64,000 nt of DNA from Lactobacillus sp. YT155 (GCF_030504545.1 NZ_JAUKWP010000005.1:104453-168452); one strand, 5' to 3'; shown: positions 7,467-16,521, numbered from the stretch's first letter. Notes: generated by a model not told the origin, from the letters alone. Translations and numbers: made by a program.

Positions 7467-9363
7467 AATATTCTTTTAGCACTTGTTTTAATTCAGTAAT
7501 TTCTTGTTTCAATTCTTGACCAATATCAGTATCCGCAACCGTCATTCTCCGCTCTGCTTTAGCCACAACTTTTTTGGTTGAAACAATATCAGTCATTTCA
7601 GCGATCGCTTGTTGTCGTGTAACAAACGGTTCATGAGTTACTAGTTGAAAACCATATGAATTATAGAGTAATGTATAGCCACCAATTCCGGTGGTTTTTT
7701 GATATGGTTTGGACATCCCGCCATCAATTACAAACATTTTCTTATTGGCCATAATTGGCGAATGACCTTTTTTCACCGGAGTATGTCCATTGATGACATG
7801 ACCTGTTGCAGGATCAAGCCCAAACTCAGTTAGAACTCGATCAACAAACCATTCCTGATGGCGCAAACTGTAATATGAATTCTTTTTTTCGTGATGAGTG
7901 TTTTCATCACTGATAAAATATCTTTCAAATGTCTTCATCGCTTGCTTACCAAAGAGCGGCGACCTTGCTCCAGTCCATAAATACCAAAGTAGGTCTGAAG
8001 TATTTTCATCTCTTTGGGATAAGTTTTGAAACCCATTCTTCAATACTTCTTCGAAAAACTCAAATAATTCCTTACCTTGATAGCGTTTGCCATTAAGTTC
8101 GAAACTTTCAAAATTTCCTTCTGAATCAACTGGAATGCAGCCATGTAGTAACAAATTATTATTGTATTTCAAATACATGCTTCCATGACTAATCAAAAAA
8201 TCCGCATGTTTCTTTAGCTGTGATGAAGTAACAAATGAATTGATTAATCCATCTAAAATTTCCTGTTCTTCAGCAGTCAATGCCGCCACATCATTAACAT
8301 CAAGCGTTTGGAAGCATCCATTTTCAATTGGATATACTTTGCCGTCTAGCTTTATTGATTTAAAATCAGCAGTCATTCTTTCTAATACTCGGCGATCATC
8401 CATCCGAAACTCTGGGTGTCGTTTAATAGCTTGCATCTCTAGTTTAAATTGAATAATAGCAATCGCTTGTTGAATTTTATTCGTTTGTCGCAACTCTGCC
8501 TCAGAAATCTGACGGCGGTTTTCTATTTTTGTTTTAAAACTTGGATTAACTTCATAATTTCGATCCGCAAACATCGACAAGTGACGTAAATTGATACCAT
8601 AGCTGTCTTCCAAAATATCCAAGTTGTTATATCGCGCACTAATTCTAATCAAATTTGCGATACAAAGCGGAGCTCCCATTGCCCCACCAAGCCATAAAAT
8701 ATCATGGTTTCCCCACTGAAAATCAACATTTTTGAACTTCATCAGTTTTTCGACAATTAAATCTGGATGTGGTCCACGATCATAAATATCGCCAATTACA
8801 TGGATACGATCCACAACTAGTTTTTGAATGGTATGAGCTGTAGCAATAATGAACTCCTTTGCCACCTTCAAATCAATCAAATTATCAACAATTTGTTGGT
8901 AATATTCATCCTTATTAATATCTTCTTCATTAATATACAAAAGTTCTTCAGTTATATAGATGAAATCTGGGTTGAGTGCTTTACGAACTTTCGAACGAGT
9001 GTACTTACTACCCACGACTTTTAACAGTTCAATTAAGAAATAAAAGTTTTGTTCATACCAGTAACGCCCATCATTAACCTCCTTTTCTACCATCTCACTA
9101 GGATAGTAAATCAAAAAAGCTAATTCTTTTTGTTGAGTCAGCGACAACTCTTGACCAAATCTTTCGTGAATCTTTTGAAAAATATTCCCCGAACCATTTC
9201 GGAAAATGTGCGCAAAAGCATCATATTCACCATGAATATCACTAACAAATTCTTCTGTACTCTTTGGTAAGTTCAAAATTGCCGACAAGTTGATAATTTC
9301 GGTTTTTACATTATTTTTATTGGCAAAATACTCATGCATAACTTTCGAAGTTATTTTATCCAT
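7465..9363 (-). CDS. fbp: Fructose-1,6-bisphosphatase, class III
   Basis: 632 residues, close to the usual 640 of the Firmicutes class III enzyme. Metallophosphatase motifs are VSDIHGEYDAF (about residues 41-51), HVIGDIYDRGPHPD and FQWGNHDILWLGGAMGAP; late in the protein are GHVINGHTPVKKG and VIDGGMSKPYQ. It hydrolyses fructose 1,6-bisphosphate to fructose 6-phosphate for gluconeogenesis and the supply of pentose and wall precursors. It is a single gene, convergent with pyrP, with start ATG at 9363. Confidence 0.96.
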   Translation of the reverse strand: MDKITSKVMHEYFANKNNVKTEIINLSAILNLPKSTEEFVSDIHGEYDAFAHIFRNGSGNIFQKIHERFGQELSLTQQKELAFLIYYPSEMVEKEVNDGRYWYEQNFYFLIELLKVVGSKYTRSKVRKALNPDFIYITEELLYINEEDINKDEYYQQIVDNLIDLKVAKEFIIATAHTIQKLVVDRIHVIGDIYDRGPHPDLIVEKLMKFKNVDFQWGNHDILWLGGAMGAPLCIANLIRISARYNNLDILEDSYGINLRHLSMFADRNYEVNPSFKTKIENRRQISEAELRQTNKIQQAIAIIQFKLEMQAIKRHPEFRMDDRRVLERMTADFKSIKLDGKVYPIENGCFQTLDVNDVAALTAEEQEILDGLINSFVTSSQLKKHADFLISHGSMYLKYNNNLLLHGCIPVDSEGNFESFELNGKRYQGKELFEFFEEVLKNGFQNLSQRDENTSDLLWYLWTGARSPLFGKQAMKTFERYFISDENTHHEKKNSYYSLRHQEWFVDRVLTEFGLDPATGHVINGHTPVKKGHSPIMANKKMFVIDGGMSKPYQKTTGIGGYTLLYNSYGFQLVTHEPFVTRQQAIAEMTDIVSTKKVVAKAERRMTVADTDIGQELKQEITELKQVLKEY

Positions 9364-9450
9364 AATTAATCTATACCAATTCCTTTAAGTTTACTGTATG
9401 GAACTACCATAGCAACTATACCAAAATTATGCAAGGCCCCTTTATTGCAA

Positions 9451-9485
9451 ATAAAAAAGCCCCCTGATTAGGCAGCTTTTTTGTT
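9451..9485 (-). terminator. Terminator of the xanthine permease gene
   Basis: An imperfect stem between AAAAAGC and GCTTTTTT, with an inner CCT/AGG pairing. It overlaps the last codons and stop (9468) of the minus-strand permease gene. Confidence 0.7.
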
Positions 9486-10760
9486 CATTACTTCATTTAA
9501 TAGGAAGTTTAGGATAATAGCAGTGAAACTTCCTACTACTAGTCCATTATTTAAGATTGTTTGTAAAGTAGCAGGTAATGATTGAAGTAAGGTTGGCTGA
9601 ACACTGACACCGACACCAATTCCAATCGAAACTCCGATAATTAATAAATTGTTGCTAGTCATTTCGACATTGCTGAGCATTTTTATTCCTTCGGCACCAA
9701 CAATTCCGAACATAACTAACATTGCTCCTCCTAAAACTGAGGTAGGAATCAAAGTGGCAATTGCGCCAATCTTAGGAATTAGTCCTAAAATCATCAACAT
9801 AACTGCCGAATAGAAAACTGGAACAACTGATTTGATTCGAGAAATTTCAACCACACCTACGTTTTGTGAGAAAGTTGAGTAAGGGAAAGTATTAAAAATT
9901 CCACCTAATGTAGCGGCGATTCCTTCCGCACGATACCCATGTTTCAAATCTGTTTCCGATAAGTCTCGACCAGTAATTTCAGCTAAGGCGAAGAATACTC
10001 CTGTTGACTCAATCATACATGTTAAAGCTGCCAGTAACATGATTAAGATGGATGACCATTCGAACTTAGGTGTTGCAAAGTAGAATGGTTGGGGAATTTG
10101 AAACCAATGAGCAGAACTAACTGGATCAAGTCCAATTTTACCCATAGCAAGAGCCACAAAACTCATAACCACAATTCCAATTAGAATAGAAATTTGCTTG
10201 ATGAAACCTTTTCCAAAGATATTGATTAAAATGATAATCAAAACAGTACTAAAACCTAAGAATAAGTTTGTAGAATTACCAAAGTCGGCTGCTTTAACAT
10301 TACCACCACCAAGATTTTGAAAAGCTACTGGAATCAAAGTGAATCCAATTAAGGTAATTAAAGATCCTGTTACAATAGTAGGAAAAAATCTTTTTAGTTT
10401 TGAAAAAACACCAGCAATTAAGAAAATACAAATACCGGTAACAATAATAGCGCCATACATATAACCTATTCCGTGATTAACACCGATGTTTTGTAGCGGT
10501 GTTACGTACTCGACGGCTGAACCTAAAACAACTGGCAACCCAATTCCTGTTAAAGGTGTTCTCTTTAATTGTAGTAACGTAGCAATTCCGCACATAAAGA
10601 TATCTGCCGATATCAAGTATGTCATTTGTTGAGCGTTGAATCCTAAAGTTGCTCCAACCAATAAAGGAATCAGAATGTCTCCTGAATACATTGCTAATAA
10701 ATGTTGAAATCCTAAAATGGCATTTTTGATAAATGATACATTTTCATTCTTAGCTTCCAT
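9468..10760 (-). CDS. pbuX: Xanthine/purine permease, NCS2 family
   Basis: 430 residues from the ATG at 10760, which has TTGGAGAA upstream; an earlier in-frame ATG lacks a ribosome site. There are about 12 membrane segments. The NCS2 motifs are TCMIESTGVFFALAEITGRD and FPYSTFSQNVGVVEISR. The SQNVG form is typical of xanthine and uric acid carriers, in contrast to the ENIG form in PyrP. It should import xanthine, possibly also guanine. No purine riboswitch is visible in the 190 bases upstream. It is transcribed divergently from the dipeptidase. Confidence 0.87.
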   Translation of the reverse strand: MEAKNENVSFIKNAILGFQHLLAMYSGDILIPLLVGATLGFNAQQMTYLISADIFMCGIATLLQLKRTPLTGIGLPVVLGSAVEYVTPLQNIGVNHGIGYMYGAIIVTGICIFLIAGVFSKLKRFFPTIVTGSLITLIGFTLIPVAFQNLGGGNVKAADFGNSTNLFLGFSTVLIIILINIFGKGFIKQISILIGIVVMSFVALAMGKIGLDPVSSAHWFQIPQPFYFATPKFEWSSILIMLLAALTCMIESTGVFFALAEITGRDLSETDLKHGYRAEGIAATLGGIFNTFPYSTFSQNVGVVEISRIKSVVPVFYSAVMLMILGLIPKIGAIATLIPTSVLGGAMLVMFGIVGAEGIKMLSNVEMTSNNLLIIGVSIGIGVGVSVQPTLLQSLPATLQTILNNGLVVGSFTAIILNFLLNEVMNKKAA

Positions 10761-10915
10761 TATTTCTCCAATCATCCGTAAATTTAAAATTTGTATTTCT
10801 ATATTACCACTTCAAAAGTTCTCAAACAATCAAAATATGAACTATTTTTCATAAATTCCAATAAATTGTTCGCCTTTATTCTCGATGGGAGATTTTTTAG
10901 TAAACTTTCTGATTG

Positions 10916-10924
10916 TGGTAAAAT
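10916..10924 (+). promoter_or_regulatory. Extended -10 promoter of pepD
   Basis: TGGTAAAAT, an extended -10 element, lies 32 bases before the pepD start. No good -35 is visible, as is common with extended -10 promoters. Confidence 0.5.
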
Positions 10925-10955
10925 CAATATATTGACAATTGGAGGTCTATATATA

Positions 10956-12383
10956 ATGGTAAAACAATTAAGTGCCTGTACCACAATGTTGGTCGGCAAA
11001 AAAGCTTCGATGGATGGCTCAACAATGATTGCCAGAAATGATGACACATTTTTCGCAGTTGCACCACATAATTTCGACTTTCATCCAGCTGAAACAGGAA
11101 AAAAGGGACGTGTAGTAAAATCTTGGCTTAACGGCTTTGAAGAAGAAATTCCTGAAGATAATTATAGTTGGCAAGGTGTTCCTAATGTTGACTACAAAAA
11201 TAAAGGTTATTATGACGAAAGTGGTATCAATGGTAAGAACGTTGCCATGAGTGGTACCGAAAGTACTTATGGTAACGAACGGGCTCTAGCTTACGACCCT
11301 TTGGTAAAAGATGGACTAGATGAAGACTGTATCGTTCGTATGGTATTGCCTTTCATCGATTCAGCTCAAGCTGGTGTTCAACGCTTAGGTGAACTCATCA
11401 AAAAACATGGTTCACCTGCTGGAAACTCAGTATTGTTCTCTGACAAAGATGATATCTGGTATATGGAAATCGTTACTGGACATCACTGGGTTGCTCAAAG
11501 AATTCCGGACGATAGCTACGCTATAACTGGAAACCGTGTTGCTATTACACAAGTTGACTTCAATGATCCTAAGAATTTCATGTGGTCTGAAGGCATTCAA
11601 GAATTTGTTGAACAATATCACTTGAACACCGATCAAACCGGTTTTAACTTCCGTCACATCTTTGGAACAAGCAACTTAAAAGATCGTCATTACAACACAC
11701 CTAGACAATGGTATGGTCAAAAACTATTTAATCCAGAATTAGATCAAGATCCCGAAGATACTGAATTACCTTTCGTTATGAAAACTGACCACAAGTTCAG
11801 CGTTGATGATATCGAAGAATTCTTAGGTTCACATTATAATGAAACGGAATTTGACCCATTGGGACATGGCTCAGAAGCTGACAAGAAGAGATATCGTCCA
11901 ATTGGTTTGAATAGAACTCAAAATGCTCACGTACTACAAATCAGAAACGATGTTCCCGAAGAATATGCTGCCATTATGTGGTTGTGTATCGGTTATCCAA
12001 CTTTCACACCGTTCATTCCTTTCTATACTAATATGAATGATACCGAAGAAAGCTTTAAGAACTTAACTACTGAATTTGATATGAATAAAGCCTACTGGAT
12101 GTACAAAGCATTAAGTGTACAAGTAGAATCAAACTACTCAGCTTACATTCAAGACAACATTGACTACTTAATTTCATGTCGTCAAGAACTTCGTGCTAGC
12201 GTTGCCAAAACAGATTCTGAAGCTAAGAATTATTCAGGTGACGAGCTAACTGAATTCTTAACCAAACAAAACCAAGCACTAGTTGCTTCAATGAGAACTA
12301 AGGCTATGAAATTCATGGATTCACTTTACGTTAAAGGTATCGGACTTTCTAAGTTAACCTTTAATATGGATGAAAACTTGTAA
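10956..12383 (+). CDS. pepD: Dipeptidase, C69 family
   Basis: 475 residues from the ATG at 10956, which has TTGGAGGT upstream; the longer open frame back to 10791 has no ribosome site. The N-terminus QLSACTTMLVGKKASMDGSTMIARNDD carries the Cys that is the Ntn-hydrolase nucleophile of this family, then the conserved ARNDD. The family hydrolyses a broad range of dipeptides in the cytoplasm, the last step of peptide use in lactobacilli. That complements the oligopeptide transporter at 48-54 kb. The length matches the roughly 470-residue family. Confidence 0.93.
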   Translation: MVKQLSACTTMLVGKKASMDGSTMIARNDDTFFAVAPHNFDFHPAETGKKGRVVKSWLNGFEEEIPEDNYSWQGVPNVDYKNKGYYDESGINGKNVAMSGTESTYGNERALAYDPLVKDGLDEDCIVRMVLPFIDSAQAGVQRLGELIKKHGSPAGNSVLFSDKDDIWYMEIVTGHHWVAQRIPDDSYAITGNRVAITQVDFNDPKNFMWSEGIQEFVEQYHLNTDQTGFNFRHIFGTSNLKDRHYNTPRQWYGQKLFNPELDQDPEDTELPFVMKTDHKFSVDDIEEFLGSHYNETEFDPLGHGSEADKKRYRPIGLNRTQNAHVLQIRNDVPEEYAAIMWLCIGYPTFTPFIPFYTNMNDTEESFKNLTTEFDMNKAYWMYKALSVQVESNYSAYIQDNIDYLISCRQELRASVAKTDSEAKNYSGDELTEFLTKQNQALVASMRTKAMKFMDSLYVKGIGLSKLTFNMDENL

Positions 12384-12391
12384 TACAAATG

Positions 12392-12418
12392 AAGACCTGC
12401 ATTCTGCAGGTCTTTTTT
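12392..12418 (+). terminator. Terminator of pepD
   Basis: A perfect 10-bp stem AAGACCTGCA / TGCAGGTCTT with loop TTC, then a T run. Confidence 0.9.
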
Positions 12419-12438
12419 TATACTCAAATTTTGAGTAC

Positions 12439-12467
12439 AAAAAAACAACTCCGATGGAGTTGTTTTT
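12439..12467 (-). terminator. Terminator of the P60 hydrolase gene
   Basis: Stem AAAAACAACTCC / GGAGTTGTTTTT with loop GAT. A separate short palindrome (TACTCAAA / TTTGAGTA, 12421-12437) sits between this and the pepD terminator; its role is unknown. Confidence 0.85.
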
Positions 12468-12486
12468 AATTTCATATTTATTATCT

Positions 12487-13512
12487 TTATGGACGTACAG
12501 CGAATTGTGGCATGTAGTATTGCATACTTCCAACTTTAACGTTTTGTCCTGGTTGTGGAGCATGGATGTATTGTCCACCACCGATGTAGATAGCTACGTG
12601 ATATGAAGCACCACGTGAACCCCAGAATAGAAGGTCACCAGGTTGTAATGCGTTCAATGAAACTGATCTACCAGCACTTTCTTGTGCTACTGTGTATCCA
12701 CCAACACTTGAACCGTATGCGTAGTATACAAGACCTGAACAGTCGAATGCGTTAGGACCTTTAGCACCCCATACATATGGTTTACCAATTTGAGCTCTAG
12801 CAATGCTGATAGCTTGTGCAGCACTACGACGGCCAGGTACTGATGAACCATTTGAAGCACCTTGTGATGCGTTATTGTTTGATTGTGCAGGTGCTTGTGC
12901 TGCTGGACGTTGAGCAGCTGGTTGTTGTGTTTGAGTTTGTGCTGCTGGTTGTTGAGCAGCTGGTTGTTGTGTTTGAGTTTGTGTAGCAGCTTGTGCTGAT
13001 GTTCCGTTTGTTGAAACAAACTCTGCAGAAACCCATCCACCGTCAACTTGGTACCATGTTGAACCGTTTACTGATTTTGTTGATTTAACAGCTTTTGATT
13101 GGCCGTTAAACATATATTTACCAGTAGCAACACCTGAGTTAGCGTCTGTCCAAATAGTGATAGCACCATTTGCATATTTACCAGTAACTGTTTGTGATGT
13201 TGCAGCTGTTGAAGCAGCAGGTGCTGCAGCTGAATTTGTTGAAACATATTTAGCAGCAACCCAGCTATCGTTACCTAAGTTGTACCATTTTTCACCAAAT
13301 ACTTGTTTTTCAGCAGTAATGTTAACTTTTTGGTTTTGAGCTAAGTATGACTTAACTTTTTGACCTTTGTCAGTGCTATTCCAAACTGTTGTAGCACCTT
13401 CTTTATAGCTAACAGTTCCTTGTGTTGCAGCTGATACTTCGTTAGCAGCAACTGATAACAAAGCTAAACCTGAAACACCAATGATACTTTTCTTTAAGAT
13501 ATTCTTTTTCAA
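12487..13512 (-). CDS. Secreted NlpC/P60 peptidoglycan endopeptidase with SH3-like repeats
   Basis: 341 residues. An N-terminal signal peptide (MKKNILKKSIIGVSGLALLS, cleavage near ANEVSA) is followed by two related SH3-like wall-binding repeats (about residues 30-95 and 105-168, each ending WVxAxxVST). Then comes a Gln/Ala/Thr linker and a C-terminal NlpC/P60 domain. The catalytic Cys is in FDCSGLVYYAYG, with His in SYHVAIYIGGG and HAP. It cleaves peptide stems of peptidoglycan (gamma-D-Glu-diamino acid type) for growth or daughter-cell separation. A WalR-type box lies about 110 bases upstream. Confidence 0.93.
   Translation of the reverse strand: MKKNILKKSIIGVSGLALLSVAANEVSAATQGTVSYKEGATTVWNSTDKGQKVKSYLAQNQKVNITAEKQVFGEKWYNLGNDSWVAAKYVSTNSAAAPAASTAATSQTVTGKYANGAITIWTDANSGVATGKYMFNGQSKAVKSTKSVNGSTWYQVDGGWVSAEFVSTNGTSAQAATQTQTQQPAAQQPAAQTQTQQPAAQRPAAQAPAQSNNNASQGASNGSSVPGRRSAAQAISIARAQIGKPYVWGAKGPNAFDCSGLVYYAYGSSVGGYTVAQESAGRSVSLNALQPGDLLFWGSRGASYHVAIYIGGGQYIHAPQPGQNVKVGSMQYYMPQFAVRP
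12893..12990 (-). repeat. In-frame tandem repeat encoding Q/A/T-rich linker
   Basis: A unit of about 42 bases encoding QTQTQQPAAQ(Q/R)PAA occurs about twice within the P60 gene, between the SH3-like repeats and the catalytic domain. Such tracts can change copy number by slippage, giving linkers of varied length. Confidence 0.75.
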
Positions 13513-13621
13513 TATTCAATCCCCTTACAAAGAGTTTTTTATTTAAATTATTTTATTAACCTACGCTGAATAGCATACCAATCACACTGCTCGAAAACCA
13601 TTAATAAACAATTAATATAAC

Positions 13622-13638
13622 TTTACAATCATGTTACA
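13622..13638 (-). promoter_or_regulatory. WalR (YycF) box upstream of the P60 hydrolase
   Basis: On the minus strand TGTAAC-ATGAT-TGTAAA fits the WalR consensus TGTWAH-N5-TGTWAH exactly. It lies 110 bases upstream of a secreted wall hydrolase, the classical WalRK target. An extended -10 (TGGTATGCT) lies downstream in the same direction. Confidence 0.75.
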
Positions 13639-13663
13639 GAGGCAAACCTTGATATATCAACGT

Positions 13664-14227
13664 TCAACGAGTTTCTTCAGTGATTATTTCTTCAACTTTG
13701 CTTAACATTTTATTAAAATTATTATTTTTCACTTCATATACTCGACCTTGCAAGTAATTTGGCACTTCTAAATCACGCTTTAATTCATCACTTTTTAGAC
13801 GTTGTTCAATTTTCTGAGGGTCATCACCACGCTTAATTAACCGCTTTTTTAGTTCTTCAATTGAGTCGACCGCTAAATAAATGGCAATTACTTGATCTTT
13901 AAAGGTATCGAGATAAGTTTTTGCACCCTGAGTTTCCACAACAATTGATACTATATCGTTATGTTCCCAAGCTTTTTCCAATCCTTCTTTTGAAGATCCG
14001 TAGCGATAGTTTCCATACTTAACGTTTTCAACTAAATGGTTCTTAAAAAAAGTCTCTTCGGTTTCAAAATAATAATCTTTTCCATCTTGCTCATAGCTTC
14101 GAGGCGGTCTAGTGGTATGAGTGATAATTGGTTTTATTCCTAAATCTTCAGCAAGTTTTTGAGCCAATGTTGATTTTCCAGAACCTGATGCTCCGGTAAT
14201 AACAACAACTTTTTTCTTCGTCGACAT
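13664..14227 (-). CDS. Guanylate kinase-like protein
   Basis: 187 residues. P-loop GASGSGKST at about residues 12-20, then the GMP-binding segment THTTRPPRSYEQDGKDYYF and a lid region with KRLIKRGDDP. This resembles guanylate kinase, which makes GDP from GMP and ATP. The main housekeeping gmk of lactobacilli usually sits beside rpoZ and priA, and this copy is alone, so it is probably a paralogue. The GASGSGKST loop is a small departure from the usual GPSGVGKGT. True substrate uncertain. Confidence 0.8.
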   Translation of the reverse strand: MSTKKKVVVITGASGSGKSTLAQKLAEDLGIKPIITHTTRPPRSYEQDGKDYYFETEETFFKNHLVENVKYGNYRYGSSKEGLEKAWEHNDIVSIVVETQGAKTYLDTFKDQVIAIYLAVDSIEELKKRLIKRGDDPQKIEQRLKSDELKRDLEVPNYLQGRVYEVKNNNFNKMLSKVEEIITEETR

Positions 14228-14280
14228 ACTTCATTCCTCGTTTGTAATATCTATTCATACTATCATTTTGAAGACAAATA

Positions 14281-14304
14281 AAGAAGCTGATTTCTCAGCT
14301 TCTT
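14281..14304 (-). terminator. Terminator of the zinc-ribbon membrane protein gene
   Basis: A perfect 10-bp stem AAGAAGCTGA / TCAGCTTCTT with loop TTTC. It overlaps the TGA stop of the gene above. Confidence 0.8.
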
Positions 14305-15173
14305 TTTACTTTTGATGAATAAACTGTCATTACAAATGTTGAAAGAATTATTACAAAAAACATAATTCCTGGGGTCAATCCCAAACTAAAACCAAGTTGC
14401 CTTAATCTAGAAGTTTCATAATAAATAAAAATTAGTGAAGACGTGTAGATAGCAAATAGTAAAAAGCTAAGTAACGTTCTCATAAAGCGTCCACCTAAGA
14501 AGGTTAGGGCAATTACTAAGATTGGTATTAAGATTAGAATGTAAAATCCAATTAGTAACAGTCCTTGTAAGTCAAATTGTAACCCCAAGGCATTAGTTAA
14601 TTTCGCAGCTACTCCACCAAGATTTAAAGCATCGTACATTGTCATCGGTGTTGCCGTGTCAAAGTTGGTTGTTGATGCATCAATTCGGATAAAGTTTCCC
14701 ACAAAACTTGCACCTAAAGTCACTAACGAACTAATCATTAAAACTACCACATTGGATAATCTTAAAAATCTTGGTTTTCTAGCTACTTGTTGAACTTCGC
14801 CATTCTCATCAACGACAGTACTTTTTTTACCTGCACTGCTAATTCTAGTCTCTAGACTTTCTTTGCCACCATTAGTTGCACCCGCACGAAGATAGTACAT
14901 CAATACAAATAACGCAAAAGCAATTCCGCCAACGACTAGTTTCCACCAACTCAATAGTCCTACGATAATAATTCCTAAGAGTAATAACAGTGGATTATTC
15001 TTTGCATAGTTTGAATACACATTAATTGTTTGTTTTTGTGGTGAGGATTCTTCTTGTCTTCTTCTAGTTCTAGATTGTTGTTGATCAGCGGGTTCGTTAT
15101 ATATTTTGAACCCACAGTTTGGACAAAATTTTTGTCCCGGTTCAATCGGTTGTTGACAATTTGGGCAAACCAT
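14295..15173 (-). CDS. Zinc-ribbon membrane protein of unknown function
   Basis: 292 residues. The N-terminus MVCPNCQQPIEPGQKFCPNCGF is a CxxC...CxxC zinc ribbon. A hydrophilic Arg/Gln-rich linker follows (about residues 30-55). There are then about seven hydrophobic segments: a pair near residues 60-95, and more from about residue 140 to the end. Ribbon-plus-membrane proteins of this kind are common in Lactobacillaceae and mostly uncharacterised. It is a single gene with its own terminator. Confidence 0.8.
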   Translation of the reverse strand: MVCPNCQQPIEPGQKFCPNCGFKIYNEPADQQQSRTRRRQEESSPQKQTINVYSNYAKNNPLLLLLGIIIVGLLSWWKLVVGGIAFALFVLMYYLRAGATNGGKESLETRISSAGKKSTVVDENGEVQQVARKPRFLRLSNVVVLMISSLVTLGASFVGNFIRIDASTTNFDTATPMTMYDALNLGGVAAKLTNALGLQFDLQGLLLIGFYILILIPILVIALTFLGGRFMRTLLSFLLFAIYTSSLIFIYYETSRLRQLGFSLGLTPGIMFFVIILSTFVMTVYSSKVKRS

Positions 15174-15318
15174 TTACATACTCCTTTTGCTTCCATTGTT
15201 TCTATATATTATAGTTAATTTTTGTTAAATTGGTGAGAAACTTAATAAATTGTAAATATCTTAAATATATAGTAGTATTATCGTTATTATTTCACTCAAG
15301 AAATAGGAGTTGTTGAAG

Positions 15319-15528
15319 ATGAAAATTGAAGATTTAAAAGTTGGCGATTTCGTTGAAGGAAAAGTCGAAGAAGATATGGAAAAATCTTTCATGGGCAAAA
15401 TCGAAAAGGTTTATGAAAATTCTGCTTTACTAGAAATTGTCAGTAACGATCCCGATGATGATCCTAACGTGGCTGAATTAAACCACAAAATCATCGTCAA
15501 TATTAACAATATGAAAATTGCCAAATAA
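15319..15528 (+). CDS. DUF2187 family small protein
   Basis: 69 residues from the ATG at 15319, which has TAGGAG about 9 bases upstream; two in-frame TTG codons just before it are less likely. The sequence KVGDFVEGKVEEDMEK...GKIEKVYENSALLEIV is a small KOW/SH3-like beta fold typical of DUF2187. It is strongly acidic. Function unknown; small basic-pocket KOW-like folds often bind RNA or ribosomes, but that is only inference here. Confidence 0.75.
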   Translation: MKIEDLKVGDFVEGKVEEDMEKSFMGKIEKVYENSALLEIVSNDPDDDPNVAELNHKIIVNINNMKIAK

Positions 15529-15552
15529 AAAAGACTCGTTTGAGTCTTTTTT
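15527..15552. terminator. Bidirectional terminator
   Basis: An 11-bp stem AAAAAAGACTC / GAGTCTTTTTT with loop GTTT, between the convergent DUF2187 and membrane protein genes. Confidence 0.88.
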
Positions 15553-16171
15553 ATTTTTCTTTCACGAAATTACTTGCTGGAATTTTAATCACCCAATATT
15601 CATTGGCTTTTTTTCCAGCATGCATTCCTAACCCGTTCAAGAAATTATTCTTATATGTACCCTTCATCTTTGCCACAAAAGCACCTTGGTTATCTTTGTT
15701 GGCTTTTAGCAAGGCTTTTTTATCCCAAGGGTAATTATTAATAGTAGTTTTTAAATCTTTTTCATCATCAATAACTACAGCATTTTTACTACTTACTTTA
15801 TATTTAGCATTTGTCTGCCAGAAAGTATATTCATCAAATGATGCTTTATCAAAAGCTTTCTTTTGAACAAAATAACCGGTGTATCCATTAGTTTGAACAA
15901 CTAACGGTTTGTAACTATATGAAATCTCTACTCGTTGACTATCATTTACATCAACTCGATTAAAGAATGTCACTGTTACCATAAAGATAAAACCAGCTAG
16001 CAAAACCGCAATTTCGGCAATATCAATTATTGCACCACTCCAAGAAAACTTCTTCTTGTCGACGACAATCATTTTCAAGTGACGTTTTCTAACGTTTTGT
16101 ACAATAAAGACAAACCAGCCGATTAAAATAATCCATGCAATTATTCCGATAACGTTCCAAATTGATCCCAT
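15551..16171 (-). CDS. Membrane protein of unknown function (LVIS_2131-like, tentative)
   Basis: 206 residues. Two membrane helices lie at about residues 5-25 and 50-70. An extracellular-type domain rich in Lys, Asn and Tyr follows. Its pattern (YKPLVVQTNGYTGYF, NNYPWDKKALLKAN, FLNGLGMHAG) looks like a lactobacillar family annotated LVIS_2131-like; I offer that from memory only. It is a single gene convergent with the DUF2187 gene. Confidence 0.65.
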   Translation of the reverse strand: MGSIWNVIGIIAWIILIGWFVFIVQNVRKRHLKMIVVDKKKFSWSGAIIDIAEIAVLLAGFIFMVTVTFFNRVDVNDSQRVEISYSYKPLVVQTNGYTGYFVQKKAFDKASFDEYTFWQTNAKYKVSSKNAVVIDDEKDLKTTINNYPWDKKALLKANKDNQGAFVAKMKGTYKNNFLNGLGMHAGKKANEYWVIKIPASNFVKEK

Positions 16172-16313
16172 AATTAACTCCTTGTAAAACTTATTTTAAA
16201 TTTTAACATATCTCTTCCTAAATTCATCCGATATGTCTCTTCTTTTTGACTATTTTTATGAAAGTTTTTTTAACAATTTAAACAAATTCTCTAGTATCAA
16301 TCGTTTTTTACAA

Positions 16314-16329
16314 CCACTATATCTTGTGT
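16314..16329. promoter_or_regulatory. Distal NrdR box
   Basis: CCACTATATCTTGTGT matches 14 of 16 positions of the NrdR consensus ACACWATATATWGTGT. Its centre is 118 bases upstream of the proximal box. Confidence 0.55.
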
Positions 16330-16431
16330 TTCAACACCTTCCTAACAGTTAAAGAATTCTTAATATTTTGATTAAACCTTACAGCCACTAAGTCCGAACA
16401 ATCCCTTATGATGTATTTACAAAAAAAAGTA

Positions 16432-16447
16432 ACACAATATATTGTGT
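16432..16447. promoter_or_regulatory. Proximal NrdR box overlapping the nrd promoter
   Basis: ACACAATATATTGTGT is a perfect 16-base palindrome identical to the NrdR consensus. Its end overlaps a candidate -35 (TTGTGT, 16442-16447), 16 bases before -10 TATACT (16464-16469). NrdR-ATP/dATP would therefore block the nrdHIEF promoter. Confidence 0.88.
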
Positions 16448-16521
16448 TTTTTTGCTAAAGCCGTATACTAGTCATATAAATTAATTAAAAAAATTACAAA
16501 CGAATTTGGGAAGAAAAGATT

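Larger units (their letters stand above)
16172..16521. promoter_or_regulatory. Regulatory region of nrdHIEF
   Basis: 350 bases without a gene. It holds the two NrdR boxes and the promoter described separately. The rest is AT-rich with no ORF that has a ribosome site. Confidence 0.6.

Noticed and set aside
10761..10955. Purine riboswitch for the xanthine permease
   Set aside because: No conserved aptamer core or terminator is visible in this gap.
12893..12990. CRISPR-like or satellite repeat
   Set aside because: The repeats are in frame within the P60 gene and encode a Q/A/T linker.
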